Assembly: GCA_025618425.1 (NCBI GenBank)
Contig: CM046835.1
Span: 14,271,200-14,335,199 of the forward strand
Direction: 5' to 3'
DNA length: 64,000 nt
From: Heliocidaris tuberculata
Taxonomy: Eukaryota; Echinodermata; Echinoidea; Camarodonta; Echinometridae
Numbering within the stretch: the first letter of the stretch is position 1; every line of letters starts with the position of its first letter. Below are positions 42,847 to 54,173 of this stretch, piece by piece. A program made the translations under genes and the position numbers. The notes under the pieces are model-generated. The model did not search any database, was not told where the DNA came from, and worked only from the letters and a program-made list of their open reading frames with translations.

Positions 42847-44664
42847 TTTATTTATTTATTTTATTTATTTCTGATCTTTTGTCAGGGTAGCCCATTCACC
42901 ATTAAGTAGTGGTCTTCCATGGGGCCCTGAATAATAATAAACATATTTACATCATAATGCATAACGTATATACATAATAGTTCAAAATAAAAATCCTCAG
43001 TAAAAATAGAGAGTGCAAACAAAGCAATAATAGACGTGGCGCAAACGAATACTCATTAGAAAAATAAACAAATATCAGTAAACTAGCTCAACTGTAATGC
43101 CAATATGAAAATATTGATTCAGTCGCAAATATGTGCACAAATCATACTAATATTACAGAATAAGCCCTGAGTGTATGTTAGGCTGAGTTATTCATAAATT
43201 ACAACTTCGTTTAAACATCCTCTTAAATGAACTGACAGAGGAAGCTGTTCTCATCGAATTATCGAGCTTATTCCATTCAAATATAGAAGATACAATTGGG
43301 CTACACTTATAACAATCAGTGTGAAATCTGGGCACGCGTAAACATCCACTGTCTCTTTGTCTAGTATGATGCTCATGTACATCGTTAGGATTGATTAAGC
43401 CTACCTGAAGGTAAGAAGGTGCTAAGTTATGAACACATTTATATATCATCATAACGCGACTTAGCTCAAACCGTTTGTCTAGTGTCATCCATTTAAGACT
43501 AGTGAACAAATCAGCCGACGGTGTGTCATATGTTTTGTTTAGTATTATTCTTGCGGCCCTCTTCTGAATCTTTTGCAGCTTATTTGTATGGGCTTGAAAT
43601 CTGTTCGACCATACAACAGAGCAGTAATCAAATCGTGGCAACACTAGACTGTTATAAAGCAACTTTAAGGACTGCACAGGCAAAAAACACTTTGCTCTCT
43701 TTATTATGCCTATGTTTTTCTGGGTAAGTTTACATACGTTTTCAATTTGTTTAGACCATTTCAATTCTTCATCTATCAAAACTCCTAAGCATTTGGTGAA
43801 TTGAACTCTTTTTATCAAATTACCATTTAATGAAATGGTGAAAGATTCAATTTTCCTGAGATTAGCACGAGAGCCTATTACCATGACGATTCTAGGACAA
43901 CTACCCCCTAGACAACTACCCCCCGGACAACTACCCCCCGGAAAACCACCCCCTGGACGACTACCCCCCTAGGACATCTACCCCCAGGACATCTACCCCC
44001 CAGGACAACTACCCCCCAGGACAATTACCCCCCAGGACAACTACCCCCCAGGACAATTACCCCCCAGGACAACTACCCCCCAGGACAATTACCCCCAGGA
44101 CAATTTTTCCGGGGGTAGCTGTCCAGGGGGTAGTTGTTCGGGGGGTAGTTGTCCGGGGGTAATTGTCCTGGGGGTAGTTGTCCTGGGGGTAATTGTCCTG
44201 GGGGGTAGTTGTCCTGGGGGGTAGTTGTCCTAGGGGGTAGTTGTCCTGGGGGGTAGTTGTCCTAGGGGGGTAGTCGTCCAGGGGGTGGTTTTCCGGGGGG
44301 TGGTTGTCCGGGGGGTAATTGTCCAGGGGGTAGTTGTCCGGATACGTACCATGACACAAGTTTTTTCAGTGTTAAGGACGAGACGATTTTTTTTAATCTA
44401 TGCCAAGACTCTGTTTAACGCCACAGTTAACTGTTGCATCATTTGCACTGACGGTAAGTGTCGTATCGTCAGCATACATATCGATGATACCTTCAGGAAT
44501 ACATTCAGGTAGACTATTAACATATATTGAAAATAAAAGGGGACCTAGTATTGAACCTTGTGGCACGCCTAACTTGATGGTTGAAGGGTGCGACTTGGCC
44601 CCTTTGAATTGGGTCACTTGTTGTCGATTACCTAAATATGATTTGACCCAAGTGATAGTCCTGT
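42847..44664 (-). pseudogene. CR1/L2-like non-LTR retrotransposon, 5'-truncated, split by an insertion
   Basis: Reading leftwards: VPQGSILGPLLF and YADDT, the reverse transcriptase catalytic blocks, lie at 44393-44664. After a 459-bp palindrome the frame resumes as VIGSRANLRK, with LGVLIDEELKW and LYNSLVLPRFDYCSVVW, to 43192. The 3' end has CTACCCTGACAAA and an (AATA)n-type tail; TTTAT flanks both sides. The upstream two-thirds of the element, including any endonuclease, is missing. Confidence 0.85.
43888..44346. mobile_element. Palindromic minisatellite inserted with 9-bp duplication
   Basis: About ten units of CCAGGACAACTACCCC face about ten units of the reverse complement around a centre near 44105. 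TACCATGAC is duplicated at 43879-43887 and 44347-44355, and excision restores the reverse transcriptase frame. Confidence 0.85.
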
Positions 44665-45152
44665 TTATGAAAGAACAGACTTTGTTCATTGTATGTCATG
44701 ATATATCCTATCAAAAATTTATGGTTAAGTGAGCAAGCCAGGTGAAATTAAAAGACTCACCAAAAGTAACATTTTGAAACACTCAACAAAGTAGTTAATT
44801 GCTCACTCAAGCATAGAATATTGATGTGTATAGACATACATAAAACAAAGCCTGTTAATTTTAATAAATTGCCTTTTATTGACCAGAATATGGAAATTTC
44901 TAGGCCTTTTCATGACTCAGCTTGGCTGATACCAGCCAGAGCCAATACCAATTCTTGTCAAGTCTGGATTTTGCACCCTTTCACAAAATTGGCTTTTGCT
45001 CACTCAAGGGTAGAATATTGGTTGATATTTTGGTGTCATTTGATAGAAGAGACCGTAAGCTATCCACAGGTATGACAATTTCCTTAGAATAGTTTGAAAT
45101 ATCTATTTGGGTAGACTTTTTCCAACTGTTAACCCTTTTCTGGGACGCACTG

Positions 45153-45708
45153 TATAGCGATAGGTACACAACAAGTAGACCTTTAGCGGGGTTCTCTCTT
45201 AAAGCGCCACAATCACCTAAAATTTCATTTTTAGAGAGACAAAACCCCCTGAAATTTGATTTGATTAAATGTTTTTTGTTTAGTAATTTTAGCCAGAAAC
45301 ACTTTGGACGAAATTATTCCGTCGGAGCCCAAATACTTTTGATATCATAATTAACATAATAACCTGACTTTTTCTTCTTTTTTAATTCGTAAAAAGCAGA
45401 TTAAGCAAATGGCCTAAACTCCCATCTGTATGGCACCTGTAAGATTTTTTATTATTATTATTATTTTTTTTTTACCAAGTTTAAGGACTAAAAAGATATC
45501 ATAGCAAACTGTATAGGACAACTTGAGAAAACCAAGAATCTGAAAGATTGTCCTTTTGCAGCAGCAAATAAACAAAATTTCAGAATTTAAATGGGAATTA
45601 ACCTATCATAGAAAAAATCAGAGAAAGAGATTGCTGAACGTTTTTGAAAAGCTGACAAGGAATAAGAAAGTTATAATTTTTCTTTTTACTTAGTATCACA
45701 CTGGACAC
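45153..45708. other. AT-rich intergenic, nothing recognised
   Basis: No ORF or repeat I can assign. TAGGTACACAACAAGTAG after the 45152 element end echoes TAGGTACTCAACAAGTAG before its start (40111). Confidence 0.5.
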
Positions 45709-45890
45709 GATAAAAACCACTTTCGAAAAATAAACTCAAGGGCAATTTCAAAGGCCTATTGTACTGCCCATAGAAATTAGTTTCGGATTACGTAATACGC
45801 TATTGTAATGTTCACACATTTCTAAAGGTGATATACAGGGCTATTGAAATTGCCTTCATTTGATTTTTCGAAAGTAGTTTTTATCGTGTT
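45709..45890. mobile_element. Hairpin MITE, second copy
   Basis: Inverted relative to the 37498 copy: ACACGATAAAAACCACTTTC left, GAAAGTAGTTTTTATCGTG right, with GTAATACGCTATTG in the middle of both. Confidence 0.75.
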
Positions 45891-46803
45891 ACTGTAAAAA
45901 ATAATATGCCCATTGGTAATTTTGACTTATTTTTCCCATGTAGAATTTACTTAAAAAACATAAGTTTTGCCACTTACGCACTCGATTTAAGTCTTACTAA
46001 CTCAAACTTTCAATTTAGTAGAATATACGTGAAATTTTAAAGTAAAATAAATACAAAAAATTTTTAAGTAATTTCAACTTGTATCAATTTAGTAATGTTA
46101 CTCAAAATAAGAAGTTATACGTATTACTCAAACAATTTATGTTGATTGTACTTATCTTTTTTAAGTGAAGACTGATGCAGCGCCTAATACAAGTATTAAC
46201 ATAATTCATGAATATTCATTAAGACCAAATTAATCTCTTTTTTAAAATAAAACAATTCTTTTTTGGGGTTGAATGAAAATTTAAGAAGTTTGAAATATTT
46301 CCTAATTCATTTAAGCAAAGATAAGAAGATAAGACAATTTTTAATTGTCACTCAAATTCAAAACCAATCAAAACTTGATATTTCAGGAAAATTGTCAACC
46401 AATTTTCTTTTAAAGATGATACGATCAAGTATATATAGAATTCGGAGCCCTTTCAATAGTTTTCAAATTAAAGCGTAAGTAATAGTGTTTGTTGGTGATG
46501 ATGATAGATAATTGGTTAAATCCTTAATCATGTAAATTGAAAAGTGTCAGTAAATGTTAGATGGGTACAAGTTTAAACATGTCATAATTTTTTTTTTAAT
46601 AAATAAATAAATTGTTATCTATCATGATAACAATACTTAAATTATTTACGTTAATGTAACTCAATTTAACTGAGTAAAAATTTATTGAGCAAAATAAGTA
46701 AATTCTACTTAAAATTTCCTGTGACAAATACTTAAAATAATCAAGGCAATCTGTTGACGAATATTTTTTGAGTAATTTCAACGAATTTTTTTTTACAGTG
46801 TAA
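45889..46803. mobile_element. AT-rich TIR element with TTACTGTAAAAAA ends
   Basis: TTACTGTAAAAAATA at the left and TTTTTTTTACAGTGTAA at the right; just inside, ATTTACTTAA and GAGTAATTTCAACG words recur in both orientations. Family unassigned. Confidence 0.55.
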
Positions 46804-47208
46804 CATTGCAGGAGAATCCAATATATCCCTCTTATATAGCAACTATCCTTGTGGAAATTTCTCCACGTCATCTTATGACCCTTTCCCATTGATGGTGAAC
46901 ATACAAAATATATTTTGCTGTTAATTAATCATTATACATGGATGCCCTCTTCCTCAAATCTCATGAGCTCTAAGCAGTGGCCTTGCAATATGTAGCGTAG
47001 CAAAAGAACTTTCGGTTCATTGTTCTCAACACTCTCCTTGACAACTGAAGTGATGTTTGACTTTCTTTTTATTTTACAACTTCCTGTATCCGATGTGGCA
47101 TCTGTTGCTACACTGAATACATACTCCCTTTCTTCCACCAAAGAATTCCGTGCTGCACCAGAAAATCTATGTATGTGAAGCAACAGTGGCGCAAATCCAT
47201 TTTGAAAT

Positions 47209-47500
47209 TCGGGGGGGGGGGGGAACATTCGCCTCCAAAATTCTCTGACAAGCAAAAAAAAAAAAAATGGTTATTCAACAAGGTGGGGGGGGGGGGGACA
47301 TTCGCCTCCACAATTCTCTGACAAGCAAAAAAAAATATATATATATAAAAGGTTATTCAAAAAGGTGGGGGGGGGGGGGGGACATATGCCTCCAAAATTC
47401 TCTGACAAGCAAAAAAAAAAAAAAAAAAGGTTATTCAAAAAGGTGGGGGGGGGGGGGGGGAGGCATTCGCCTATCTTTAAAAGGGGGGGGGGGACATGTC
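47209..47500. repeat. Poly-G / poly-A minisatellite, period about 80 bp
   Basis: Four units, each a G run, then ATTCGCCTCCAAAATTCTCT, GACAAGCA, an A run and AGGTTATTCA. The Gly-rich ORFs across it are artefacts. A reverse-strand unit lies at 1140-1260. Confidence 0.9.
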
Positions 47501-47569
47501 CCCCCTGGATTTGCGCCCATGTGAAGCAAGGATGTATGTGTCTGGTGGAAAAAAAAAGGACATAAATAA

Positions 47570-47898
47570 TCTCCGGTCTTCGTATCTACACTAGTGAGCG
47601 AGCGAGCTAGCTAACCTGTTGTGAAGCATGCGCACTCCTGCGATAAAAACTCGACTTGCCAGCATGCTGGACGACAAAGCAGGGATAAACTTTGCCCAGA
47701 AACTGCTGAAACTCTCGTCAGAAGGCTACACGCTGGAAAGTGAAACTGACAGAAACTGATTTAGCCGGAATTTAGTGAGAGATAAAACATCCATGAGTGA
47801 ATATGAACATGGGACAAGGACTGTGACATCTTCTATAAATTACAGTTGTTGAACATTTTCAAGTATAGGCCTGCTGCTATCTACATCAAAAGAGGTAA
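47570..47898 (+). other. Possible non-coding first exon
   Basis: A locally less AT-rich, repeat-free stretch ending in AAAAGAG and a strong GTAAGCGAG donor. It could be a 5' UTR exon of a gene further right; I see no matching coding exons before 64 kb. Confidence 0.25.
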
Positions 47899-48329
47899 GC
47901 GAGATAGGCCTATTCTTTAAATATCATCATATCTTCATTAACAAAACGAATCCATACTAGAATATTTAGAGTTGTTTTTGCTGTTATTGTTGTTTTAAAA
48001 TGCTGTATTTGATTGTTTTATTTGTTTTTATTAATACTACATTTAATCAAAACGTTGAGTGTTGTGTATTGAGTTTAAGTTCATGTGAATGATAAAAAAA
48101 AAATGCTTAAGACAACTCTCAAGAATGAAGTTCATACTTTACATTCATCATTGTCGAACATAGAAATAAATTCCACCAGACCGTTGTTTGTCTTCCAAAA
48201 GAAATTGCAGATTTTCACTATTATGTTTGTCATTAGGATTTGGTGGACAAGGGGCACATTAAAATTTATCGAGTTGATCACCACACTGAATCAGATTTGA
48301 TAATAAAGTTTAGCCAACAAACGCGTTCC

Positions 48330-49020
48330 ATTGCAGATGTAGACAGTGTCGTATCTAGGTATTCTGGCGCCCGGGGCAAACCATCAAATCTGCGCCCCCC
48401 CCCCCCCCGTTTTTAATTTAGAAATGATGGCACAAGCATAACGTGAAAATGAGTTTTGATGCACATAACCCGGGGTTGTTAGGCTTATTTTGATGAGTTA
48501 TTGTATAAGCGAGGGAGCAACGCGACCGAGCGGCAGAAATTTTTTTCCTGCACCCCTCAAATTGAAATTTCTTATAATTACCCTTACAAAGAAAAAAATC
48601 CAAGGGAATACAGCGACCTAGCAATAGAATTTTTTTTTTAACTTTAAACATTCCTATTTGGGGGTCGCAAAATGAATGAAAACCCTGAAGAAATATATTT
48701 GAGGAAGGCAATTGCAAGGTAAATTTATGATTTCTTTCGAATGTTCTATACTTTGCACTTATATCCCATCTGGGGGTGCAAAAATTAACAAGCTCCTGCC
48801 TTTTGAGGGGGGGGGGGCGCAAAGCAACCGTAGAGTCAATTAATGGTTAACACTTTAAAAACGCCAATGGGGGGCGCGAAATAGCTAGATCTTGAACATA
48901 ATTATGCGAGGGAGCAAAGCGACCGAGCTTTAGAAAATTTTCGCATTTCAAACCCTATAAAACACCATTTCTTACCCATTCTGTCCTTGACTGGGGCGAA
49001 AATAACCCTTACATTATTAT
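48330..49020. repeat. Degenerate repeats (GCGAGGGAGCAAAGCGACC units)
   Basis: GCGAGGGAGCAACGCGACCG near 48510 and GCGAGGGAGCAAAGCGACCG near 48906, with a decayed unit near 48610, separated by poly-T and GGGGGCGCAAA blocks. The left end GTATCTAGGTATTCTGGCGC leads into a poly-C tract. Confidence 0.65.
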
Positions 49021-50411
49021 TATATTCTTATATTATCATATACATGTAAAATATCAGGATAGATTCAATGAGTAATAGCCATGATAGCTCACGCACGCAA
49101 AGCTGAATGAGCTTAATAGGCGATTAGTGCACATGTCCAAAAGGTGAATAATAAATGAACAGTACATGTATACAGGTAATCAATTTAAAAAGTTGTCATG
49201 ATTATGATTATGATTATTATGCCAATATCCTGCAATAATGCGACCAAAGCATTGGTCCAAAGACAGTCGAAATGCATTTAACAGGTTTAAGAGCAGTACC
49301 CTTGAGGTGCAGAGGAGGGATTGTCATACGAGGGTGCAGTAATAATATTTGTTCGTTATACTATAGCTACACGGGATAGGATAAATCGAAGTCAGTGCAT
49401 GAGTTTTCTGTGTTTTTATCTGTTCGAACTGTCAATATCATTTCAAGGAATCATTTGATTATTATTTCCTGTAAATAGTATACGGATTCAGCTATTCAGT
49501 GGCAGCTTCTCATACCTGGAAGAAAAGATTAACAGTTTTCTGTGACGGATGTGTATTTTAGCATGCCCCGATTTTTACAGCGATTCAACGCTTGACCCCG
49601 GACACTGTTTACAGGCCTAGCTCCATGGGACATCAGTGTTGACTGCTAGTTTCACAGATTCATCATTTTTTAAATATAGATTTTATCTGACGCAGGTTTC
49701 TCTTTCACCTTAGCGAGGTAGGACTATAACTCAAAATATGACCGTAGAACAAGCCATTATAGTGACTCCTTATTTTATTGTCATCGTAGAGTATGGACAT
49801 GACTTGTCTACCATAACACAGAGCGCTGGCGTACCTTATGTTTTTGTTTTTGTCTTGTGTTTGTTGTTGTTTTTGGTCTTGTGAGGGTGGCTTTCGTTAT
49901 CATCCTCACATTATTTGCCGTTTTCTTTTACAGGGTGGTCTTTTCAGTTAAAGTAACTCGAGTTCCATAAAGGTGCCCTATTAGAAGACACATTAGCATA
50001 ACAAAGAAGCTACTAGGCTTCAGCCTCGAAACTCCTTAGCATGAATATAAACAATAGATGTAACAAACAGATTAATTAAAAGGTTTGAAAGAAAAGGGAA
50101 ATTGGGGGGAAAGAGCGAATTATAAAAAAAAAACGAATAAGACACATATATATTTTTAAAGTATGTGCTGCCTTCTAAGATGTTAAACCATGTTGACGAT
50201 TCTTCTTCAGTTTCTCCATTGTTATCATTCCTTCTTGATGCTGTAACCAGGCTATAACACGAGCTCCGTTCTCTTATTTAAAATAGATCCCATTATGTGG
50301 TTCATCAAAGAAAAATACTGCTCCAAGATAAAAATGAAATAAAATTGATTATTTATTTTTCTCGAGGTCCCACAAAATATGGGAATGACTGTCCGAATGA
50401 AGACACCGCCC
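49021..50411. other. Intergenic, nothing recognised
   Basis: No gene or assignable repeat. Confidence 0.5.
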
Positions 50412-50459
50412 CTTCTCTCTCTCTCTCTCCCTCTCTCTCTCTAGCTCTCCCCATCTCCC

Positions 50460-50495
<36 letters not shown>

Positions 50496-50496
50496 G
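50412..50496. repeat. (CT)n microsatellite
   Basis: CTCTCT runs with minor breaks; the ORFs across it are Ser/Leu or Arg/Glu artefacts. Confidence 0.9.
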
Positions 50497-50981
50497 TTCC
50501 CCCATCTTCTCTCTTTCTTCACATTTCCCTCTTTCTGCGCAGTTAGCAGATATACTGAGAAGAGAAATACAGAAAATTATCACGTTACTTGTTAAGGGAA
50601 AGGGGCAAAGGAAATTTCGTTGATAAATCTTGGGTTTTTTAATATAACCCTAAACAGACAAACTGCAGTTAACAATTCGCTAGTAGTTAACCAGTGTTTA
50701 TACATAGTATCTCACTTTCGTTCACATAGTATGTACAGATTTATTGTAACCATGATCCTATAGTTCGATTATGACGATTATATTGACCATGGACCTATGT
50801 ATTGACTATGACTTGTGAATACATTTTGGTTAGTGTATTGTGATAAATAAGAAATGGTCAAAATTTTGCTTTATACCTCAGGATAGATTGTATTACCTTG
50901 CAGAGAATAAAAGATAATTGTGTCAAAACTGTAACAAAAAAGTACAAACCATAGGGCCTATATCTTCTATTTTCTTTTATA

Positions 50982-51456
50982 TACCTCATACATAGATTCT
51001 TATTTAATGATTGGTCAAAACTATATCACATGACATGGCGCATCTCGATCTATCATTGCGTCAGAGGGTTTTGGCGTTCTGTCATTTGACCTGAGGTCAA
51101 TTGTTTTGGCATTCTATCAATGACCTAAGGTCAAATAATAAAACGCCAAAACCCTGTGATAGAACGCGTAACCCCTCCGCGACTTTTGCACACACGTACG
51201 TAAACAAAATCTTAAGACCGCATCCGGGAATTGCTTGGCTACGAATTCAACATGGCGAGTGACTTAGCAAAGGATGAGGATGAAAAGGATGAAAAGGATG
51301 AGGTATATAAAACAAATATGGACTGCTCTATAATCGGATGGTGGTTGAAATTATCACTCCCTCGGTGGTTTCGCCTCGCGGGTGATAGAAGGGCCGGTAT
51401 GAACACCACCTTGGGAGTGATAATTTCCACATGAGCAGTCAATATTTGTATACTAT
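50982..51456 (+). mobile_element. Hairpin-bounded element with short conserved ORF, copy 2
   Basis: Inverted relative to the copy at 21950. ATG at 51252 (context CAACATGGCG) starts [20 protein letters not shown], differing from copy 1 by Ala/Val at residue 2 and one later Ile/Val. The left arm of one hairpin has lost about 35 bp. A GTATAT after the acidic repeat could act as a splice donor. Confidence 0.75.
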
Positions 51457-52149
51457 TTTTAACTGTAATTCAATGAATACAGAAAGAACCCGGAAAACGA
51501 CCAAGGAACCTAATGTTTTCCGTTTCCTTGATGTGCCGTATTGTTGTATCAGTATCACAACCTTTTTCATAATCATAAATTTATATCAAAATAGAAGTAA
51601 TAACCAAAACTTTGTAGTACATGTTTTATTTTAACTATTATGATTGAGCAGCAAAGGAGGAACCCGGAAAAGTTTTCATTCAACTGACCCTTATAATTTC
51701 ATTGTTCATATATTCTTGATGTATTGTTGTAGTACACCCTCTATCACTATTTCCAATATCATTGTATCGTTTTAACAAAAGTAAAAGAAACGTCCTAAAC
51801 TGTAACAAAATACTTTAGCTATACATATCAAGGGCGTAGGCTGGTTTGGGCATGGGGAGGTGCACATATTGGGGAGGTGGAAACTAAAGTTTAGAAAATT
51901 AGAATAGATATCACATCACAAGCAAGCTTTTCCTGGACGATACAGTGTAGGTTATGTAGGTGTTTAAGTATTGTTCAGAAAATTATAAAGCTTGTGATTT
52001 GGTACCTAGCCTATAAGCTGCTTTGTTAATCAAATGATTGCTTACCTGATGTCAGTAATCATTCAATCAGCAAAATATCATTCAACAAGTCAAAACTATT
52101 TCCAGTAAAAAACATTTACTCTTGAAGATGGCTGGTTTTATTTTAATTT

Positions 52150-52929
52150 AAATGTCGATTTAATCTCAGCTTATGCTGAATTCTGTCAGGCCACATTGCC
52201 TCCTTGATTACAACATATCTAAATCCAAGATTATGATGCCTAGGAAGGTTCATAATGTTAGTTTTAAATATACTAATAATGGTCAAGGGTTACAAAGTAC
52301 ATCAACTGAGAAATACTTGGGTCTTGTGATAAATAACACTTAAAATTGGAATGATCATTGTACCGAATTACATGTAAAGTGCAATAGACCTTTTTGGTAC
52401 ATAATACGGAGGGACTGCGTTGACTGACCAAAACCAGTTTTAAAAACCCTTTACAGAATCTTTAGTACGCTCATGTTTGGATTATTGTTGCACAGCATGT
52501 GATCCATACAGAAACAAAGCGGTAGCCAACTGATTGTAAAGATTAAAAAAAACGTTATACGTAAGAATGTTGAACAAAGACTGGAGTAGTACATGTAGTT
52601 ACAACACTTTGTTACAAGAATTTAGTATGAATACATTAGAGAGTAGACGAAAGTACCTCCAACTTATTTTTTTAGTGTTATAAGCTTGTTAATGACATCA
52701 CAGATATAGGACGTAATAACATGTGCAAACCTGCGAACAGAATTGGAAGAACAGATCATCATAACTTAAAGATGCATGTACCCAGAACAGCAAGAACAGA
52801 TTATTATTATATGAACTCATTCTATCCGAAAACTACAAACGACTGGAACAAACTCCCTAAAAGTATAGTCAACATGAAAACTCTTGGCTTGTTTCAAAAA
52901 AGTGTTAAAAACCACCTCAACCTGCAGAG
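52150..52929 (+). pseudogene. Non-LTR reverse transcriptase C-terminal remnant
   Basis: Translated pieces in order: STEKYLGLVINNT, then a stop, NWNDH, then RSCLDYCCTACDPYRNK, RRKYLQL and finally FYPKTTNDWNKLPKS to a stop at 52931. These are the CR1/L2-like post-catalytic blocks with stops and frame breaks. It ends exactly at the TTAA palindrome. Confidence 0.75.
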
Positions 52930-52933
52930 TTAA

Positions 52934-53537
52934 AGGCCAAGTCCACACTAATATCAAGTTGATCTGAAAAAGTAGAGTAAAATTAAACAAGCATAATGCT
53001 GAAAATTTCATCAAAATCGGATGTAAAATAAGAAAGTTACGAAATTTTAAAGTTTCGCTTAATTTCACAAAACAGTTATATGCACATCCTGGTCGGTATG
53101 CAAATGAGGGAACCGATGACGTCATCCACTCACTATTTCTTTTGTATTTTATCATATGAAATGTGAAATATTTCATTTTTTTCCTCATTATGATGTGAAA
53201 AAAAAAATGATTCCTCACTGAACTTGTGGAATTGTCATTGTTGTAACATATTGTGATTCAAGGAAGAGCTTCCTTATTGTCAAATCTGCAAAAATTGAAA
53301 TATTCTATAATTCATATAATAAAATACAAAAGAAATAGTGAGTGTGTGACACCATCAGCTATCTCATTTGCATATCCACCGTGTTATGCATATAACTGTT
53401 TTGTGAAAATAGGCGAAACTTTAAAATGTCAAACCTTTCTTCTTTTACATCCGATTTTGATGAAATTTTCAGCATTATGCTTGTTTAATTTGACTCTATT
53501 TATTGAAATCAACTTGATATTGGTGTGGACTTGGCCT
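52934..53537. mobile_element. TTAA-flanked full palindrome MITE, 604 bp
   Basis: The arms are about 270 bp each and pair nearly throughout: AGGCCAAGTCCACAC, AACAAGCATAATGCTGAAAA, TTTCATCAAAATCGGATGTA, CACTATTTCTTTTGTATTTT. TTAA lies at 52930-52933 and 53538-53541. The two ORFs on it are the same arm read from both sides. Confidence 0.9.
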
Positions 53538-53703
53538 TTAATTTTACAAAAACCTATCATTGCATATATATCACCATGCAACTCTGTGCTTGAAATGTTA
53601 CAATCATAAAAACCATGACTGCACTTTCAACCAATCAGATGATAGGATTAGGAAAGATTCTTAAAGTGAGGTATATAAAGGATACTGAAGTCAAGCGGGC
53701 TTT

Positions 53704-54173
53704 CTGGGCCCGGGGGGGGGGGGGGGGGTCACTCAGAGACTGAGTGAAGTGGTACCCATGCCGGGTACCCATGCTTGTCAAAAAAAAAAAAAAGTCGAAT
53801 GAAAGGATCAGATGACGTCTTTGGGGGAAAAGGGTGTTTTTTCAGTCTTACATTCGACGGTTTTGAGAAAACGCGGTGTTTTTCAGTCTTACATTCGACG
53901 TTTTTTGGTTTTTTTTTTCTTTCTTTTTTCAGAAAAAATGGGTGTTGTACAGTCTAACATTCGACGTTTTTTGAGAAATAGGCGTTCTTCGACATTTGTT
54001 GGTACATTTTCCTACGCCATTTATGCCTTTTAAGGGTATATTTTACAATATCCTTTTAGAGGTAGAATTTGACACCAAGAATTACTTCCTTTTGGGTCCA
54101 GTTTTGAGGTGCTTAGACGAGCATGGGTACCACTTCAGTCCGCGAGTGACCCCCCCCCAGGTTCCGGGGCGTT
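53704..54173. mobile_element. Poly-G element with GGTACCCATG ends
   Basis: CCCGGGGG...GTCACTC..GACTGAGTG and AGTGGTACCCATG at the left are mirrored by CATGGGTACCACTTCAGTC and CCAGGTTCCGGGG at the right. Inside, CAGTCTTACATTCGACG recurs about four times. Confidence 0.75.

Larger units (their letters stand above)
40157..45152. mobile_element. CAGTGCGTCCC TIR element swollen by nested insertions
   Basis: CAGTGCGTCCCTAAAAAAAA at the left and GGGACGCACTG at the right, each next to TA. It is the same family as the element at 23551, here expanded from about 1 kb to 5 kb by a TTTAT-flanked element (40594-42761) and a reverse transcriptase element (42847-44664), itself split by a palindrome. Confidence 0.8.

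Noticed and set aside
43888..44346. CRISPR-like array of short regular repeats
   Set aside because: Units are contiguous without spacers, arranged as an inverted pair, and the genome is animal.
52817..53609. Two similar ORFs of 133 and 118 residues on opposite strands
   Set aside because: They are the two arms of one palindromic MITE read inwards, not a gene pair.
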